From positions 23,373,906 through 23,437,905 of the forward strand of contig CM038221.1 in NCBI GenBank assembly GCA_021442155.1: 64,000 nt of DNA, read 5' to 3'. This document shows, piece after piece, positions 1-11,229 of the stretch; the stretch's first letter is position 1; every line of letters starts with the position of its first letter. The position numbers and the translations under genes are program-made. Source of the stretch: Cymbidium sinense. Taxonomy: Eukaryota; Streptophyta; Magnoliopsida; Asparagales; Orchidaceae. The notes under the pieces are model-generated. The model searched no databases, was not told where the DNA came from, and saw nothing but the letters and a program-made list of their open reading frames with translations.

Positions 1-3000
1 TTATACTTTATAGTACTCAAAGAATCTTATAAACACTTTTAATCAACAAGGATATCTATTTGAAATATGAAAATGAAGGGAGGGCAAGTAGTTTTTAATC
101 TCTCCATTAATTATAATATAAACTATAATTATAACCACTTATCTAGTTAATAAAATTATTGTGAATTGGTCGAGCTATTAGGAAGGTGTGAGAAGGTTGA
201 CACATTAAAAACTTTATGTAGTTCCATTTGAGCTTAAAAGTTTTAATGGAATTAAAATGATTGAAATTAAAAAAATATTTTAGAATCCAAAACAATGTTA
301 CTAAAAATATATATATATATTTAAAATAACAATTATTTGGTTTTGATTAATCAAGTTGGAGAGTACAATCTTTTGATGATTATCAAGCAACTAAAAAATG
401 ACCTTATAAAGAGAGGTTGCAAAGAGACATTGGTTTAAAATTATTAAGAGATTGAGAGTGATTTTGAGATAATTAATGCACATAAAAAGAAGTGCAGAAA
501 AGAAAATAACTTGAAACTATCCAAATTTTCTACCACACATCTACTAATCATTCCAATGACTATAATTACAAATCAAATTTTCCAAATCCATTGTTTTGAT
601 ACCACTTTATGTAACTATTACAACCCAACCCAATGTAAACCATCATATTAAGGTAGGTCACATAGTATTGAGATATAACAATTAATTAAATACCCAAGAT
701 CTATTTGGAAGGATATATATTTTTTTAATTTCACAATAACAGAGCCATTACTATCATCAAAATATCATAAAATAAAAGTAGTCACATCAGATCATATCAT
801 AAATGTATATCAAAATAATAATCATGGTATGATTCTTCCACCAACAAAACATATATATTATCACCGAAAAGTAATTGTCTAAAGTAGAAATAAACTTAAG
901 GTTAGGCTCTCAACATTAACCAAAAGCCTCTACTCAATCTGAGTTTTACCCTTTCTTGAAATATCACATTTGAATACAACAAAGGTGAGCAACCACGGCT
1001 TAGTAGGCTACTCAAAATCTATTATAAATTTAAATACACAAAATAAAAAAGAATATATATTTTCTAAAATATATTATTTTATAAACAATAAAATGTGTCT
1101 TAAATGAATTAAAATAATATTCAATAAGTCACATATTATGTTTATCAAGTACTCTGTCAATATATAAAGTAATATATATTGTAAGCATAAAGGAAGAAAC
1201 AATGTAAGTAACATGATGTCATAAATAAAATAAGATAATATGAAATAATAATTCATTTTTTTATTTAGATTATTTTAAAAAAATTTCTTTGCCCTTTAAA
1301 CATCCACTTATTCATATCTTCCCTTTACTCTTTATATCTCCACTTATTTACATATGTACGGGTTTGTAGAGACCCTTATAATTTCACTTTGATGCGCAAA
1401 AAATTGCATCCATCCAACGACCTACACTACCCCACCATTCACTTTTTTTCACAAATATTTTGATACTTAAGCATTGAATATTATTATTTTAAGTATATAT
1501 ATATTATCAAACATGTTACAAAACATATAAATATTAGTGAATACAACTAATAGTAGGAATTACACGTAAAATTGTGTATGTACATCAATAATCATAATTT
1601 ATAAAATTATTTATATGTAATATATAGAATATTTTGAAACTTTTTCTATTTTATAGTAATTTTTGTTAAGCTTAATATACTTATAAAAAATACACAAAAT
1701 GCTATACAACAAAAAATTGAAAATACCTAGTAAAAATTTTATTTTTCAATGTCAATATGTCCAGCATAGAGAAAAGTTACATGGTGAAAAGTTTATAAAT
1801 CTCAGTACATATGAGTTTGTATGAAATCCAACCAATAAAATATCAAATACACACACAAGTAATGAAATTAAAATCTAGTAGGTAAATTATAATCTATATA
1901 GAGTTGAATATTTTTCTCAATTGTCCTAACGGCGAATCAACTCTATGAGCCTCTGAACCTTACTTTCTCTCTCCTCATCTTTTTCCACTCCCTTTCTCTC
2001 TCTAAAACATTTCTGTTAGGGTGAAATGAAGAAAATGAGAGTGGGTTGGATTTTTATAGAAATTTTTTTTGTTAATTAATATATTAAGGGATATAATGAT
2101 AATTATAATAATTGTAATATTTTTATTATAATTTATTTGGATTCTTTTATATATTAAATACATGACAACTCTAAAATTATGAAAAATAAGTCAATAAATA
2201 GATAATCATGTTCGAAATATACTCACAAAAATAATTTGCAAAATGGACACCAGATGATTATAAAAAATTTTACTTTTATAATGATGTATAACTTTCTTCA
2301 AGAAGAAAATTCTATTAAGAAATATTTTATTTTTGTACTTATGATGCTCATGAAAATAGATACAAATATACTTAGAATAAAGTCAATAGTGTTGTAGGAT
2401 GTGATGAAGATGATTTCTGAATTAGATATAATACACATCCCTAAAATTAAATTAAATGCAGTAAATCTGATGTGTCAAATTTTTGTCCAATCAAATTTAT
2501 GAAAATCCATGAATAAATTGAACAATCCATAAAAAAATATTTGCTTTTTTGCCATCTTCTTTTACTTATTCTTCATGTGGAATTTAAGTGGTATTAATTA
2601 ATGAAGTAAGTTTTACACATGTTAAAAATTATTGATGTACTAATAAATAGATTCATCATATACAAATTTGATATAAATATATAATATATAAAACTATCAA
2701 ATTTTCTTTATATTTTTTATAGTGTCAATACATTAGAAGGTTTTTAGATTAGGATTAGAAAATGATAATATCCAACTAAACCTTTAACATATCAACATGT
2801 TGACTTGTTGTAATAAAATCATATTGATTGTGCTCGCTTTCTCATAATCTCTCTCTTTATCTATCTCTTAATGCTAATACATCAATTTTTTTTTAGGATT
2901 ATATGAGAAGAATAACATAATAAATTTTCTTAATTGCACAATCACTTATGGTTTAAAAATAATTTTACATCATTGGTATAAAATTTAATTAAAAAAATAA

Positions 3001-3554
3001 CATTAATAAGATGATAAAATTGAAGCCAATCATTTAAATGATTTGCACTTTTAGGTAAGATAAATTATATACTTATGTAATTATCACCACATTTGAAGGG
3101 GATGTGAATGAATAAATGATTTAAAAAGATATATCATAAATCAAAGGCAAATACTTATTATTACATGATATATATCTGATTAGTATGAAAAAATATTTGA
3201 TCAAATTAGCTATAAATGATAATCCACATCAATTTATAAAAATAAATAAATTGGATAAGAAACACCTAATCTTTTATGTGTCAAGAAAAGAAAAAATTAT
3301 GATGCTTTGCCCAATTGAATGATCTTTCACTAGTAATAAGTATGAGTTTGAATAGATCTTTTCTCAAACTAAAAGAAAGAGTAGATAATAGAGAAACTTT
3401 AATATAAGATATATATAAGAAAGAGTGAATAATGAACAAAATATCAAAAATCTTGAAAAACAATTGAAAGAAAAACTTGATTGAGATCATAGAGAAACTT
3501 TCAAAGCTTATAAGAGATAATCTTTTGTTAGAGTTCAAAGGCTCTTAGACTATT
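1..3554. other. AT-rich intergenic DNA, no gene recognised
   Basis: Mostly AT-rich sequence with frequent stops in all frames. Around 905-1020 a short stretch with a gtgagcaaccacggctta motif resembles LTR-retrotransposon debris, but I cannot assign it. A CT-rich stretch at about 1960-2010 looks like a leader or low-complexity tract. The two reading frames present (60 and 85 codons, minus strand) are Leu/Phe/Ile-rich translations of AT-rich DNA with no motif. Confidence 0.5.
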
Positions 3555-3608
3555 TGATGTAATGATATTTTAAATAATAAATAAAAAAACTAATTATTTT
3601 TTCAAGAA

Positions 3609-3610
<2 letters not shown>

Positions 3611-3645
<35 letters not shown>
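3611..3645. repeat. (AT)n microsatellite
   Basis: An uninterrupted AT dinucleotide tract, inside the extra segment of the copia 5' LTR that the 3' LTR lacks. Confidence 0.95.
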
Positions 3646-3648
<3 letters not shown>

Positions 3649-3768
3649 AAGCCTAAAAGTGATAATGCCTAAAGTGATAAACACCATTCTATGACGTATT
3701 TATTACATCAGATGATTATACCGCTGCAAAAGTGATATCCTACCTCCTGCCTCAACAATATTGCTTTG

Positions 3769-3769
<1 letters not shown>

Positions 3770-3799
<30 letters not shown>

Positions 3800-3952
3800 C
3801 ATATCATATAATTTTTATGTGTTTACATATTAAGCACCTAAAGTTAGTTATTTACTTTTCTAATATTTTTCTATACTTAAAAAAAATTATATTTCACTTT
3901 TAAAAAAGTGAGTGATGATTATTAGATGTATAAATACATAAGAATTATGTGG

Positions 3953-3990
<38 letters not shown>
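3770..3990. repeat. Dispersed repeat bounded by (TA)n, copy A
   Basis: (TA)n at 3778-3799 is followed by 'cataatttttatgtgttt', an 'agtgagtgatgat' motif, an 'ataagaatt.tgtggtatgta' motif and a second (TA)n at 3957-3989. The same order occurs at 20345-20640. The two copies differ by small indels but align by eye for about 200 bases. The sequence lies in the copia LTR segment that has no counterpart in the other LTR, so it probably arrived by insertion. I do not recognise the family; a small non-autonomous element with TA preference is one reading. Confidence 0.55.
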
Positions 3991-3992
<2 letters not shown>

Positions 3993-4927
3993 AATTTATT
4001 TCTTTATTTTATTTACGGATTAATTAATATTAAGTAATTGCAATTAATGGACGTTTTAGTCGTAAAAAGTTATTTATTAGCTAGTTCTAGCAGTCGGGTG
4101 AGAGATAAAGCGAAGTCGAGTGCAAGGAGACGAGAGGGCTGGGAAGAGGGTTAGGGCTTTCTAGTTCTTGCAGTGAGGTTGGTTCTTAGGTATCTGAGGT
4201 GTGAAAGAGGAGATTGGCAAGCTCTCGACGTGGATCGTTAGTGAAGAGAGTTATCACAGATTTTGATTTGGAGTTCTACGGAGTCTGCTAAGTAATATCT
4301 TCTTCTCATCTCTCTTCGGTTTTGCAGTGGCTAGAGGCATGGACTGTAGGTTATGTACTCTCTTCTTGATTTTTCGATGAAGTTGGAAAGCTTTTGTTCA
4401 TATTCTTCAAAGCTGTTTTTGATTTTTGGGCTGCATTGATACCTGTGATCACTTGTATTTGTTCTTCATTGATTCTGCAAAGTAACTTGATCGAGATTTC
4501 CCTGTGGATGTAGAGTTCTTTGGATCACGAAACACGTAAATTGCATTGTTTTTCCTGATTGTTTCTCACGACTTGATTGTGTTGGTATTGTCAGGAGTGT
4601 TTTCTCATGGCTAGTTAGTATATAATCATAAAATGTAATCTTTGATATGCAGTATATGTAAGAAACATTGCTTCCGACTGTTTTAAATAAATTTTTTCTT
4701 ATGACTATATATACAGAAATTGGAAAATCTCTTGCAAATGTTACGGTCCAATTTAATACATTACTAGTTTCTTGAATTTGGTTGAATTGTTTTTATTTTT
4801 CTTGCATATTAGTTGATCCAAAATTTTTTTTTTATTTATTGTTTTTTAAAACTAATAATTTAATAGAACTTTATTTAAGCAACTTGATTTTGGTCGGTGA
4901 TTAAGTTAAATCACTTGTCCCCAACAA

Positions 4928-4940
4928 TTTGCTATCAAAG
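4928..4940 (+). other. Degenerate primer-binding site of the copia element
   Basis: TTTGCTATCAAAG follows the LTR end CCCCAACA with one base between. Plant copia elements usually carry TTGGTATCAGAGC (initiator-Met tRNA) here; this copy fits with a few substitutions. Confidence 0.6.
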
Positions 4941-4984
4941 ACAACATCAATATTTGGTAAAGATGTGAGAAAGAAATTTTATAT

Positions 4985-5700
4985 AAAATAGTTTGTTGAC
5001 CGGAATGATTTTACTTCTGGAAAATGAAGATTGAGGCAATCTTGATACAACGAGGGTTGGAGAAAGCCTCGTTACCCGAATCAGAATTGCCATGATAATG
5101 CCTTCTGATTAAGAAAAGTGCAACATTTAGAAAAAAAAGGCTTTTAGCTTAATCATTTTTCAAGTGTTGTGAAAGGTGTCTTATGTAAAAACAATTTTAG
5201 AATTATGAAAGTAACTTGAGGAGTTATATTGGCAGAAAATGCTTCCTAATAGAATATACTTGAAGGTGAAATTCTTTGGCTACATAATGAAATAGCATGA
5301 GTTTTAGAGAGTTTAATATGTTAACTTTGGACCTAGAAGATCTAAAGATTGAAGATGAAGACAAGACAACAATCTTGCTGAACTCATTACCCAAGTCATT
5401 AAAGATTTTAAAAAAACCTTGAAATATGAAAGGGAAATCATTACTATGTTTGAAGATCATAATGTATTCTTTTAAAATCTTGACTTAAAAACCTTCGAAA
5501 GAGTAATCATGATAAAGATGTGCATATTCATGGAAGATCTCAAGAGAGAGATAAAATGATTTTAAGAATGAAAAATCTAAGAGTAGGGCCGGTTAGCTTC
5601 AAAGGAAGAGTAGAAAATGTAATGTGTTGGTTATGCAACAAGAATGGTTATATCATACTTGCCGATGGCGAATGACCATAGCACAAGTGTGCGTCATTTT
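4985..5700 (+). pseudogene. Ty1/copia gag remnant (UBN2/DUF4219-like, with zinc knuckle)
   Basis: Gag would coat the element's RNA in virus-like particles. Near 5001-5060 the frames read FVDRND, an F-T-tryptophan/lysine-like stretch, then KIEAIL and QRGLEKA, the hallmark start of TNT1-like copia gag. Near 5625-5668 is CWLCNKNGYI followed by a Cys in a shifted frame, a CCHC zinc knuckle whose His has become Tyr. Stops and frameshifts break the reading frame throughout, and it has no usable long ORF. It follows the 5' LTR and primer site, as expected. The family call is firm; the exact ends are approximate. Confidence 0.75.
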
Positions 5701-5760
5701 AAATATGACACAAAATTTTAAAAATATTAGTAAAAATATGAATAAATATGAAAAGCTATT

Positions 5761-5940
5761 ATATATATGTATGTATGCATGTGTGTTTGTATGTATTTGT
5801 GTATGTGTATGTATGTATGTGTGCATGTATGCATGTGTGTGTATGTGTATGTATGTATGCATGTATATATGTGATGTATGTATGTTTGTATGAGTGTATG
5901 TATGTATATACATATATTGTATATATACATATATATATTT
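5761..5940. repeat. Tetranucleotide microsatellite (TATG/TGTA)n
   Basis: Imperfect ATGT-type repeats on the plus strand with several register shifts and a terminal TATA stretch. It lies between the gag zinc knuckle and the protease remnant of the copia element. It produces Cys/Met/Tyr/Val-rich frames on plus and His/Thr/Ile/Tyr-rich frames on minus, which are artefacts. Confidence 0.95.
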
Positions 5941-6079
5941 TCAAATGAAATCTTAAAAATCAACTTAGCTTGTGCCATCCGTCATTTTGCCCCATTGACA
6001 TGTATGGTTATGTTTTGACTTGAAAGTTTTGTCAAGAAATAGCATTTAAAAAGAACTTAGATCTTAAGATGATGCATTG

Positions 6080-6680
6080 ATCGTCAGATACATTTATGAT
6101 TGTGCTGATGTTTTTATTGTTAGAAATCATCAGAGCTCATGAATGGTTCTAGATTCTATTTACTGTAGGAAAAGTTTTATTGGGAAAAAGTAAGGGTTGT
6201 TGTGTTGTTTGTATTAGATCTATTATAATTAAGATGTTTGATGGTCTAGTGAAACTTCTCAATGGTGTAAGACATTTCCATCTTAAAGAGGAGTTTGATT
6301 TCTCACATGACTTTGGATGATTTTGGTTTGTTCAAATCTAAAAGTGGGTTATTGTGTGTTTCTAATGATGCACTTGTGGTTACGAAGGGCTCTAAACAAA
6401 ATGGACTATATGTTCTACAAAGTAGCTATTGTGGTTGGTGAAACTAATGTATCAACTAGAATAGTGTTGGACAAAATGAAGAATTGGGTTCAATGGATGG
6501 GGCACTTCAGTGATTGAGGCTTAGTGGAGTTGCAAAAACAAGAATTGCTTAGTGGTGATTCAACTACAAAGACAGATTTTTATGAATCATGTATCATTGG
6601 CAAGTAACTCGGGCTTGGTTTCAAGCTATCAACACAAAGAGTATATAGAGTTTATTTGAGGAAGTGTATATATTATCACA
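6080..6680 (+). pseudogene. Ty1/copia protease and GAG-pre-integrase remnant
   Basis: At about 6141-6165 the sequence reads V-L-D-S, the active-site start of the copia aspartic protease, but the following Gly-Cys-Thr codons are missing. Downstream are KMFDGLVKLLNGVRHFP-like residues, matching the conserved 'DG...L..VRHIP' of copia pol. Then come DALVVTKGSKQNGLYVL and GHFSD.GLVELQKQELLSGD, matching the GAG-pre-integrase domain (GHMSERGM..L). The integrase core, RT and RNase H that should follow are absent: the 3' LTR starts about 90 bases later. This copy is therefore internally deleted and could move only with proteins from another element. Confidence 0.75.
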
Positions 6681-6768
6681 ACTTCCTAAATATATGTAAG
6701 TGGTATGTGTGGGCAGCTGTATTTATGTTTAATCTTTTGTTTGTAATATTTTAATCGAGATGAAGAAT

Positions 6769-6880
6769 TGATATAATATTATTTAAAATAATAAATAAAT
6801 AATAATTACAACTAATTTTTAACTGTCATTAACTAATTTCAGTTATTGACCTTTTAGTCTTAAGAAATGGTTTATTAATA
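6769..6880 (+). repeat. 3' LTR of the outer copia element, first segment
   Basis: It begins TGATATAATATTATTT with an AATAATAAATAAA run, like the 5' LTR start at 3555. It continues with a 'gaccttttagtcttaag' stretch matching the 5' LTR at about 4048-4066. The purine-rich GAGATGAAGAA just upstream could be the polypurine tract. The gypsy element at 6881-17946 interrupts it, and it resumes at about 17947. Confidence 0.75.
6876..6880. other. Target-site duplication TAATA, left copy
   Basis: TAATA precedes the TG of the gypsy 5' LTR; the same five bases follow the ACA end of the gypsy 3' LTR at 17947-17951. Confidence 0.85.
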
Positions 6881-7370
6881 TGTACTGAAGCTAGCATTGA
6901 ATGAATGAACATAACAGGAGTAAAGTGCAAGGCAGTGAACCACGCCCATTCAAATGTGATAACCAACCAAAGATTCTCTCAGCTTGATCAAGACCAGTTT
7001 GAATTCGTCTTGGTGGTTGCTAGTTCATTAGCATTAACACTTCATATTAGCATGACGCTATGTTGGGCGATTATTACACTGTAGACCTTTTACAACAAGA
7101 GTTACATAAAGTGGTACACATCTTTGTATAAATGTAGCCAATAATATAATGTATGAGGTGTCAATCTAAGCCTATAAATAAAGAGTCAAAGGTATATACT
7201 AGGTAACAAAATTCTATTTGACCCCGTGCAATATTTTATACTAAAATCTTACAGTTTTTCTCTCCCTAAGATGTTTTATCTTTCTCTTTCAATTTCTTCT
7301 TTCATTCCTTCTTTTTCTTTTAGTATATTTTGATATTTGGTTCGATATCATGGACATTTTGGATTTAACA
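6881..7370 (+). repeat. 5' LTR of the inner Ty3/gypsy element
   Basis: Starts TGTACTGAAG and ends GGATTTAACA. It matches 17593-17946 at 'ttgaatg.atgaacata', the 'aagtgcaagg' stretch, 'cctataaataaagagtcaaagg' and the final 'ttggatttaaca'. The shared 'ataaataaagag / ataaatatgggg' near 7171 is a plausible TATA region. This copy is longer because about 150 bases (7000-7150) are missing from the other LTR. Confidence 0.85.
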
Positions 7371-8700
7371 TCCTCAAATGCCTAGAAACAGAAGAGGAGC
7401 ACGTTGTGCGGTCGATGCAAAAGACAAAGAAGGTTACATTAATATGGCAAACCATTAAGAGTTAAGTAACGTAGTAGAATAACTTTGAGAAAAGGATGAC
7501 AATGATTAATAATGCATTAGAATGCATTTCTGGGTGACACTAAGGGTGGAGATGTTGTTTGACTTCATGGTCAGTAGAAGAAGGCCATCATCGACAAGGG
7601 GTGTTACCCTCAACCATGGGTGAGGATGAGACCTACTATCCAAAAACTAAAGAAGAAGACTCATCACCTTATGCCAAGAAGAGAAGGTAATGAGAAAGAG
7701 GATGACACAATTGGTGAATTCATTCTCCAGAGAGATAGTAAAGCCAAATCTCTTACAAAATTCAATATTTCAAATTTGGATTCATACAAAGGAAAGACAT
7801 ATCTAATAGTTTATGTAGTTTATTTTGAGTTGAAAGTTTCCTTGCTAGACATTAATGATCCTTTGAAGTATATGTTATTCTTTACAACCTTCAAAGAGTC
7901 TACACTTAGGTGGTTTACTCATTTACTTGTGGGAGCATTTCACCTTTTCCTTTGAATTCAAGGTGATGCCCTTGATATAGTTTACCAGTGCATAGTAGTT
8001 ATTGAAGAATTCACAGGTTTTGCTGCAAATGCGATAAGAACTCGACAAATCATTAAGGAGCTTTATTACCTAGTTTCAAAAGATCATATAAATTAAGAAT
8101 ATGCAGCCAGTTGTGGCCCAAGCAGCACTCACCAATGATCTACGAGATGGTTCATTTTGTTATACCCTCAATCTATAGTAGTTGAACCTTTGGTGCCATG
8201 TCAATGCTGAAGAATATAATTATGAGCTAAGTTTATCAAAGAAAGGCGAGGGGTAAACTTCAAAAGAGTTTTTTTATATTAAGTTTCCATAATAAGAAAA
8301 GTTGTTCGAAAGGTTGAAGGGTTGGAGATTGATTCATTGATAGAAGGCGAACTCATTTAATCATTGATGATTGCATATCGAAGAATGGTGCCTATTTCGC
8401 CATCTATAGTGACTTTATTAAGAGTTTCAATGGTCAAACTTGTTGAGGTCATTTAAAACATATAATTTTTTAAGAGATCAATTCTAATGAGGGTTGGAGG
8501 ACATCTCGAGGACTAGAAGAAATATTGCACTTACCATAGAGACCATGATGATGACACGAAGGAGTGTCTACATTTGAGGAGTTCAATTAAAGAACTCATT
8601 AAAGTTGAAAAGCTAAAGGAGTTTGTCCTGACAAAGAAGAATAATAACATGCAAGGAAAAAAAACAAATTGAAGAAGTAAGAAATTAAAAAACCTTTTCT
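7371..8700 (+). pseudogene. Tat-type Ty3/gypsy gag remnant
   Basis: The best open stretch (7620-7955) carries FNISNLDSYKGKT, then an L-D-I-N-D-P region and FKESTLRWF. This is the order of the Tat-type Retrotrans_gag domain (F.MP.L..YDG..DP...L and the A..WY motif). Near 8520-8650 it reads CTYHRDHDDDTKECLHL with SIKELI downstream, the conserved C-terminal HC cluster of these gag proteins (YC.FH...GH.T..C..L). Many stops and frameshifts lie between, so no product is expected. No clear primer-binding site follows the LTR: the 15 bases after 7370 do not match the usual Tat primer sites. Confidence 0.75.
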
Positions 8701-8779
8701 AGCACAAAGAATCCACATTGTTGGGGTTTTACCTGCAATTTATGGAGGAGTTGGAGAAGAAGCTTCTCATTAGTCTAGC

Positions 8780-9420
8780 CTTGTCTCCAATCAGGAGAGG
8801 TGAATTTGGCAAGGACTATACAAGTGTTAACTTCAAAGTTGCTGGTGATTGCATGGATTGAGGGTTACAAGCCTCAGAATGATGATCATTATAATGATGC
8901 CATTGTCGTCATTACAATGATAGTGAACTATCATACTAGAAGATCACATCATCCTCATAAACATTGGGAGTTTAGTGAACATCATATTTTAAAGTGTCTA
9001 TAATAAAGATGAAACTAAGGGTCTCTTGCCTAGCTTTGACCTCAAGTCCTCTCTTCATTTCTTGGGAGAGAGAAAGAAAACAAAAGGTATAATCACCCTA
9101 TAATGCTAATTACATGGGGTGAGGAAAAGAGACAATTCAGTACAATGATAGTCTTAATTACAACTGATGCATTGAGTACATATAATGCTATATTCGATCA
9201 ATCTTTATTAAACTCCTTTTGAGCTGTGGTCTATATATACCATGTTGTGATGAAATTCCTTTGTGGAGACCTAGTAATCATAGTTAGAGGAGATTTGTTG
9301 CAGTCTACTTGAAGGTTTAAGCAAACATCTAAGAGAAAATCTTGCAGCTCGATGTTTAGAGGGGAAGTAGGTTAAAGATTGAAGAGGTCGTGGAGGAAGT
9401 CTTGGCTATAGATAATAGAG
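8780..9420 (+). pseudogene. Tat-type gypsy protease remnant
   Basis: At about 9140-9310 the plus strand reads a T-D-A-L-S-T-Y-N-A-I-F-D stretch followed by L-L-N-S and Y-H-V-V-M-K-F. This corresponds to the conserved protease C-terminus of Tat elements (SAYNAILGRP.L..L.A..S..HL.MKFP). The catalytic D-G-S segment that should precede it is not recognisable, so the enzyme is inactive. It sits between gag and RT, as expected. Confidence 0.65.
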
Positions 9421-9589
9421 AAGGTCACACATTACTGATTATACTTAGTGTTGCATTTAGCCTATAGTAAAATATTAACACTTTGGGAGCACGTGGACAT
9501 ATTCATCTAGTCGACAGATGAAATGCCAGGGGTGGACATAAAGTTAGTCTGTAACTAGTTAAATGTAGACATAAGGGCGAGACAAATCA

Positions 9590-10620
9590 TGCAGAGCATG
9601 TGACTTGTAATTGTGACTTTGGTTGATTCTATTGGCCAGGAAGTGAAAAAGTTGCTGGATGTTGGAGTCATAAGATAAGTATAGCAAGATAATGGTATAG
9701 AAGTTGAAGGTTAAATGATGAATGTGCATTGCTTCACCAACTTAAACTTTGTATGCCCTAAGGATAACTATCTGCATTCGTTTATAGATGTACTAGTAGA
9801 TTCAACAATCGATTATCCAATGATGAGCTTCTTAGATGCTTTATGAGGGTACCATCATACCAAGATGCTTCTACTAGATTATGAGGAAATAACTTTTATT
9901 ATTAGTGATGGCTCATACTGTTATAATGTAAAGTCATTTGTCTTAAAAAATATTGGAGTAACATTATGATGAATGTAATTTTTAAAATTCAAAGAGAATA
10001 AATCTTTAGTCGTATTTGGATAAATAAAAATAAAAAAAATCACCTGAACATTACATATTAGATTGAAAGGAAACATTCAACACATTAATAAAGTACAATA
10101 TAAAACTTAATTCACTAAAATGTATTGTTGGAGCTTTAAGGGCTGATGGGTTGAGTTATTGGATTAAGTAGATTCATCTTTAAGTTGGACGAAAAGTGTT
10201 CAACATTTTCAAGGAATTGAAGAGTGAGAACTATATTTCTTGATACAATGAGTGCTAGAATGCATATATAATTGAAATCACTTTTGTCTTTGCTACAACT
10301 ACTTTAAATCCCAAAGCTTGAAGAAGACCTTTATGATATCTAGGATTTAAAGAAAAGGCTATAAGTTTGGTATTCGTCAGAGAGGAAGGAAGAAAATAAT
10401 GATCGATCTATTATATCAATAAAGTAGATATTCAATACTGGAGATGTTACCATGGGCATTAGTAACTATAATAAGAAGGCTTTGGCCATACTTTCAAGCA
10501 CACTTAGTACAAGTGGTAATATATCACATTTGAAGTCAATTTTATTTAAACTAGATCACACTGTGACTGCCAAAGTGGTCTGATTAGTTGAACAAATTCA
10601 ACTTCTCCTAGGCATATAAG
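9590..10620 (+). pseudogene. Tat-type gypsy reverse transcriptase remnant
   Basis: Frames from about 9730 read C-DFTNLNFVCPKDNY, then a LVDSTIDYPMMSFLDA stretch and GYHHTKM (9740-9870). These match RT motifs of gypsy elements (VDFTDLN.ACPKD.YPLP, LSF.DA.SGY.QI.M). D-G-S-Y-C-Y-N-V follows at 9908-9935. The region that should encode the Y.DD active site is lost or scrambled in AT-rich sequence at 9960-10130. At 10200-10260 a K-S-E-N-Y-I-S-W stretch before an E-C resembles the RT/RNase H hinge. Broken by several frameshifts. Confidence 0.75.
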
Positions 10621-10990
10621 AACTACAACCAAGTTAAGGCACTTGTAGACTTTTTAGTAGACTTTATAATAATTGGCTTGGAGGAAGATGCAATTGTGCA
10701 GAAATATCAACTCTGGACTCTATATGTTGATGAATCTTAAGAAAAACAAGGAGTTGACCTAAGAATGGTGTATTGAAAAGATTGAGGGATTATCTCTCAT
10801 GGTATTAGAATTTGTTTTTAGATTATGAATAACAAAGTTAAATACAAAGCACTTATTGTTGGACCAAGGTTCATGATTGGAGTTAGAGTGAAACATCTAG
10901 TAGCATTCTCCAATTTGCAGCTTGCAGTAAATCAAGTCATAGGGTTGTATAAAGCCAGAAGATGTATTGCAAAAATATTTATTTAAAGTC
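10620..10990 (+). pseudogene. Tat-type gypsy RNase H remnant
   Basis: The plus strand reads ALVDFLVDFI, then WTLYVDES, and after a gap NNKVKYKALIVGPR and LVAFSNLQLAVNQVIGLYKAR. This is the RNase H domain of Tat pol (ALADFLAE, WTLYVDGAS, NNEAEYEALL.GL, SDSQLVV.QV.G.YEAR). The first catalytic Asp (VD) survives, the E of NNEAEY is now K or V, and the SDS Asp is now Asn. The enzyme is dead. The order after RT is canonical. Confidence 0.8.
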
Positions 10991-11229
10991 AAAGTTGAAA
11001 TATGCAAATTTGAGTGCTTCAATATTGAACATATATCGAGGGAGCTGACTTATTGTTTAAATGAGAAACCTTGACATGAGATTAGCCTTAGAGCTTACTC
11101 ATGTCATAATTGAAGAAGAAAAATCATGGAGGTAGGATGTGAAAAAGTTCTGAGCTAGGTGTATTCATTGGTCGAATACCTTAAGTTTGGTACAATTTCA
11201 TCGAATGCCAAAGATTAAAGGTGCAATAC

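Larger units (their letters stand above)
3555..4926 (+). repeat. 5' LTR of the outer Ty1/copia element
   Basis: The stretch 4000-4760 matches 17960-18775 by eye: the same order of landmarks such as 'gcagtagctagagg', the 'tctcacgacttgattgtgttgg' region and 'aaacattgcttc'. The start (TGATGTAAT followed by an AATAATAAATAAA run) matches the 3' LTR start at 6769. The end CCCCAACA lies just before a degenerate initiator-Met primer site. A 'cacgtaaattgcattg' block near 4532 is typical of copia LTR R/U5 regions and gives plus orientation. Compared with the 3' LTR, this copy has about 400 extra bases (3590-4000) rich in (TA)n, probably a later insertion. The left boundary is less certain than the right. 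Confidence 0.75.

Noticed and set aside
5653..5978. Four overlapping frames of 61-89 codons on both strands rich in Cys/Met/Tyr/Val or His/Thr/Ile
   Set aside because: They are translations of the TATG microsatellite, which lacks stops in several registers.
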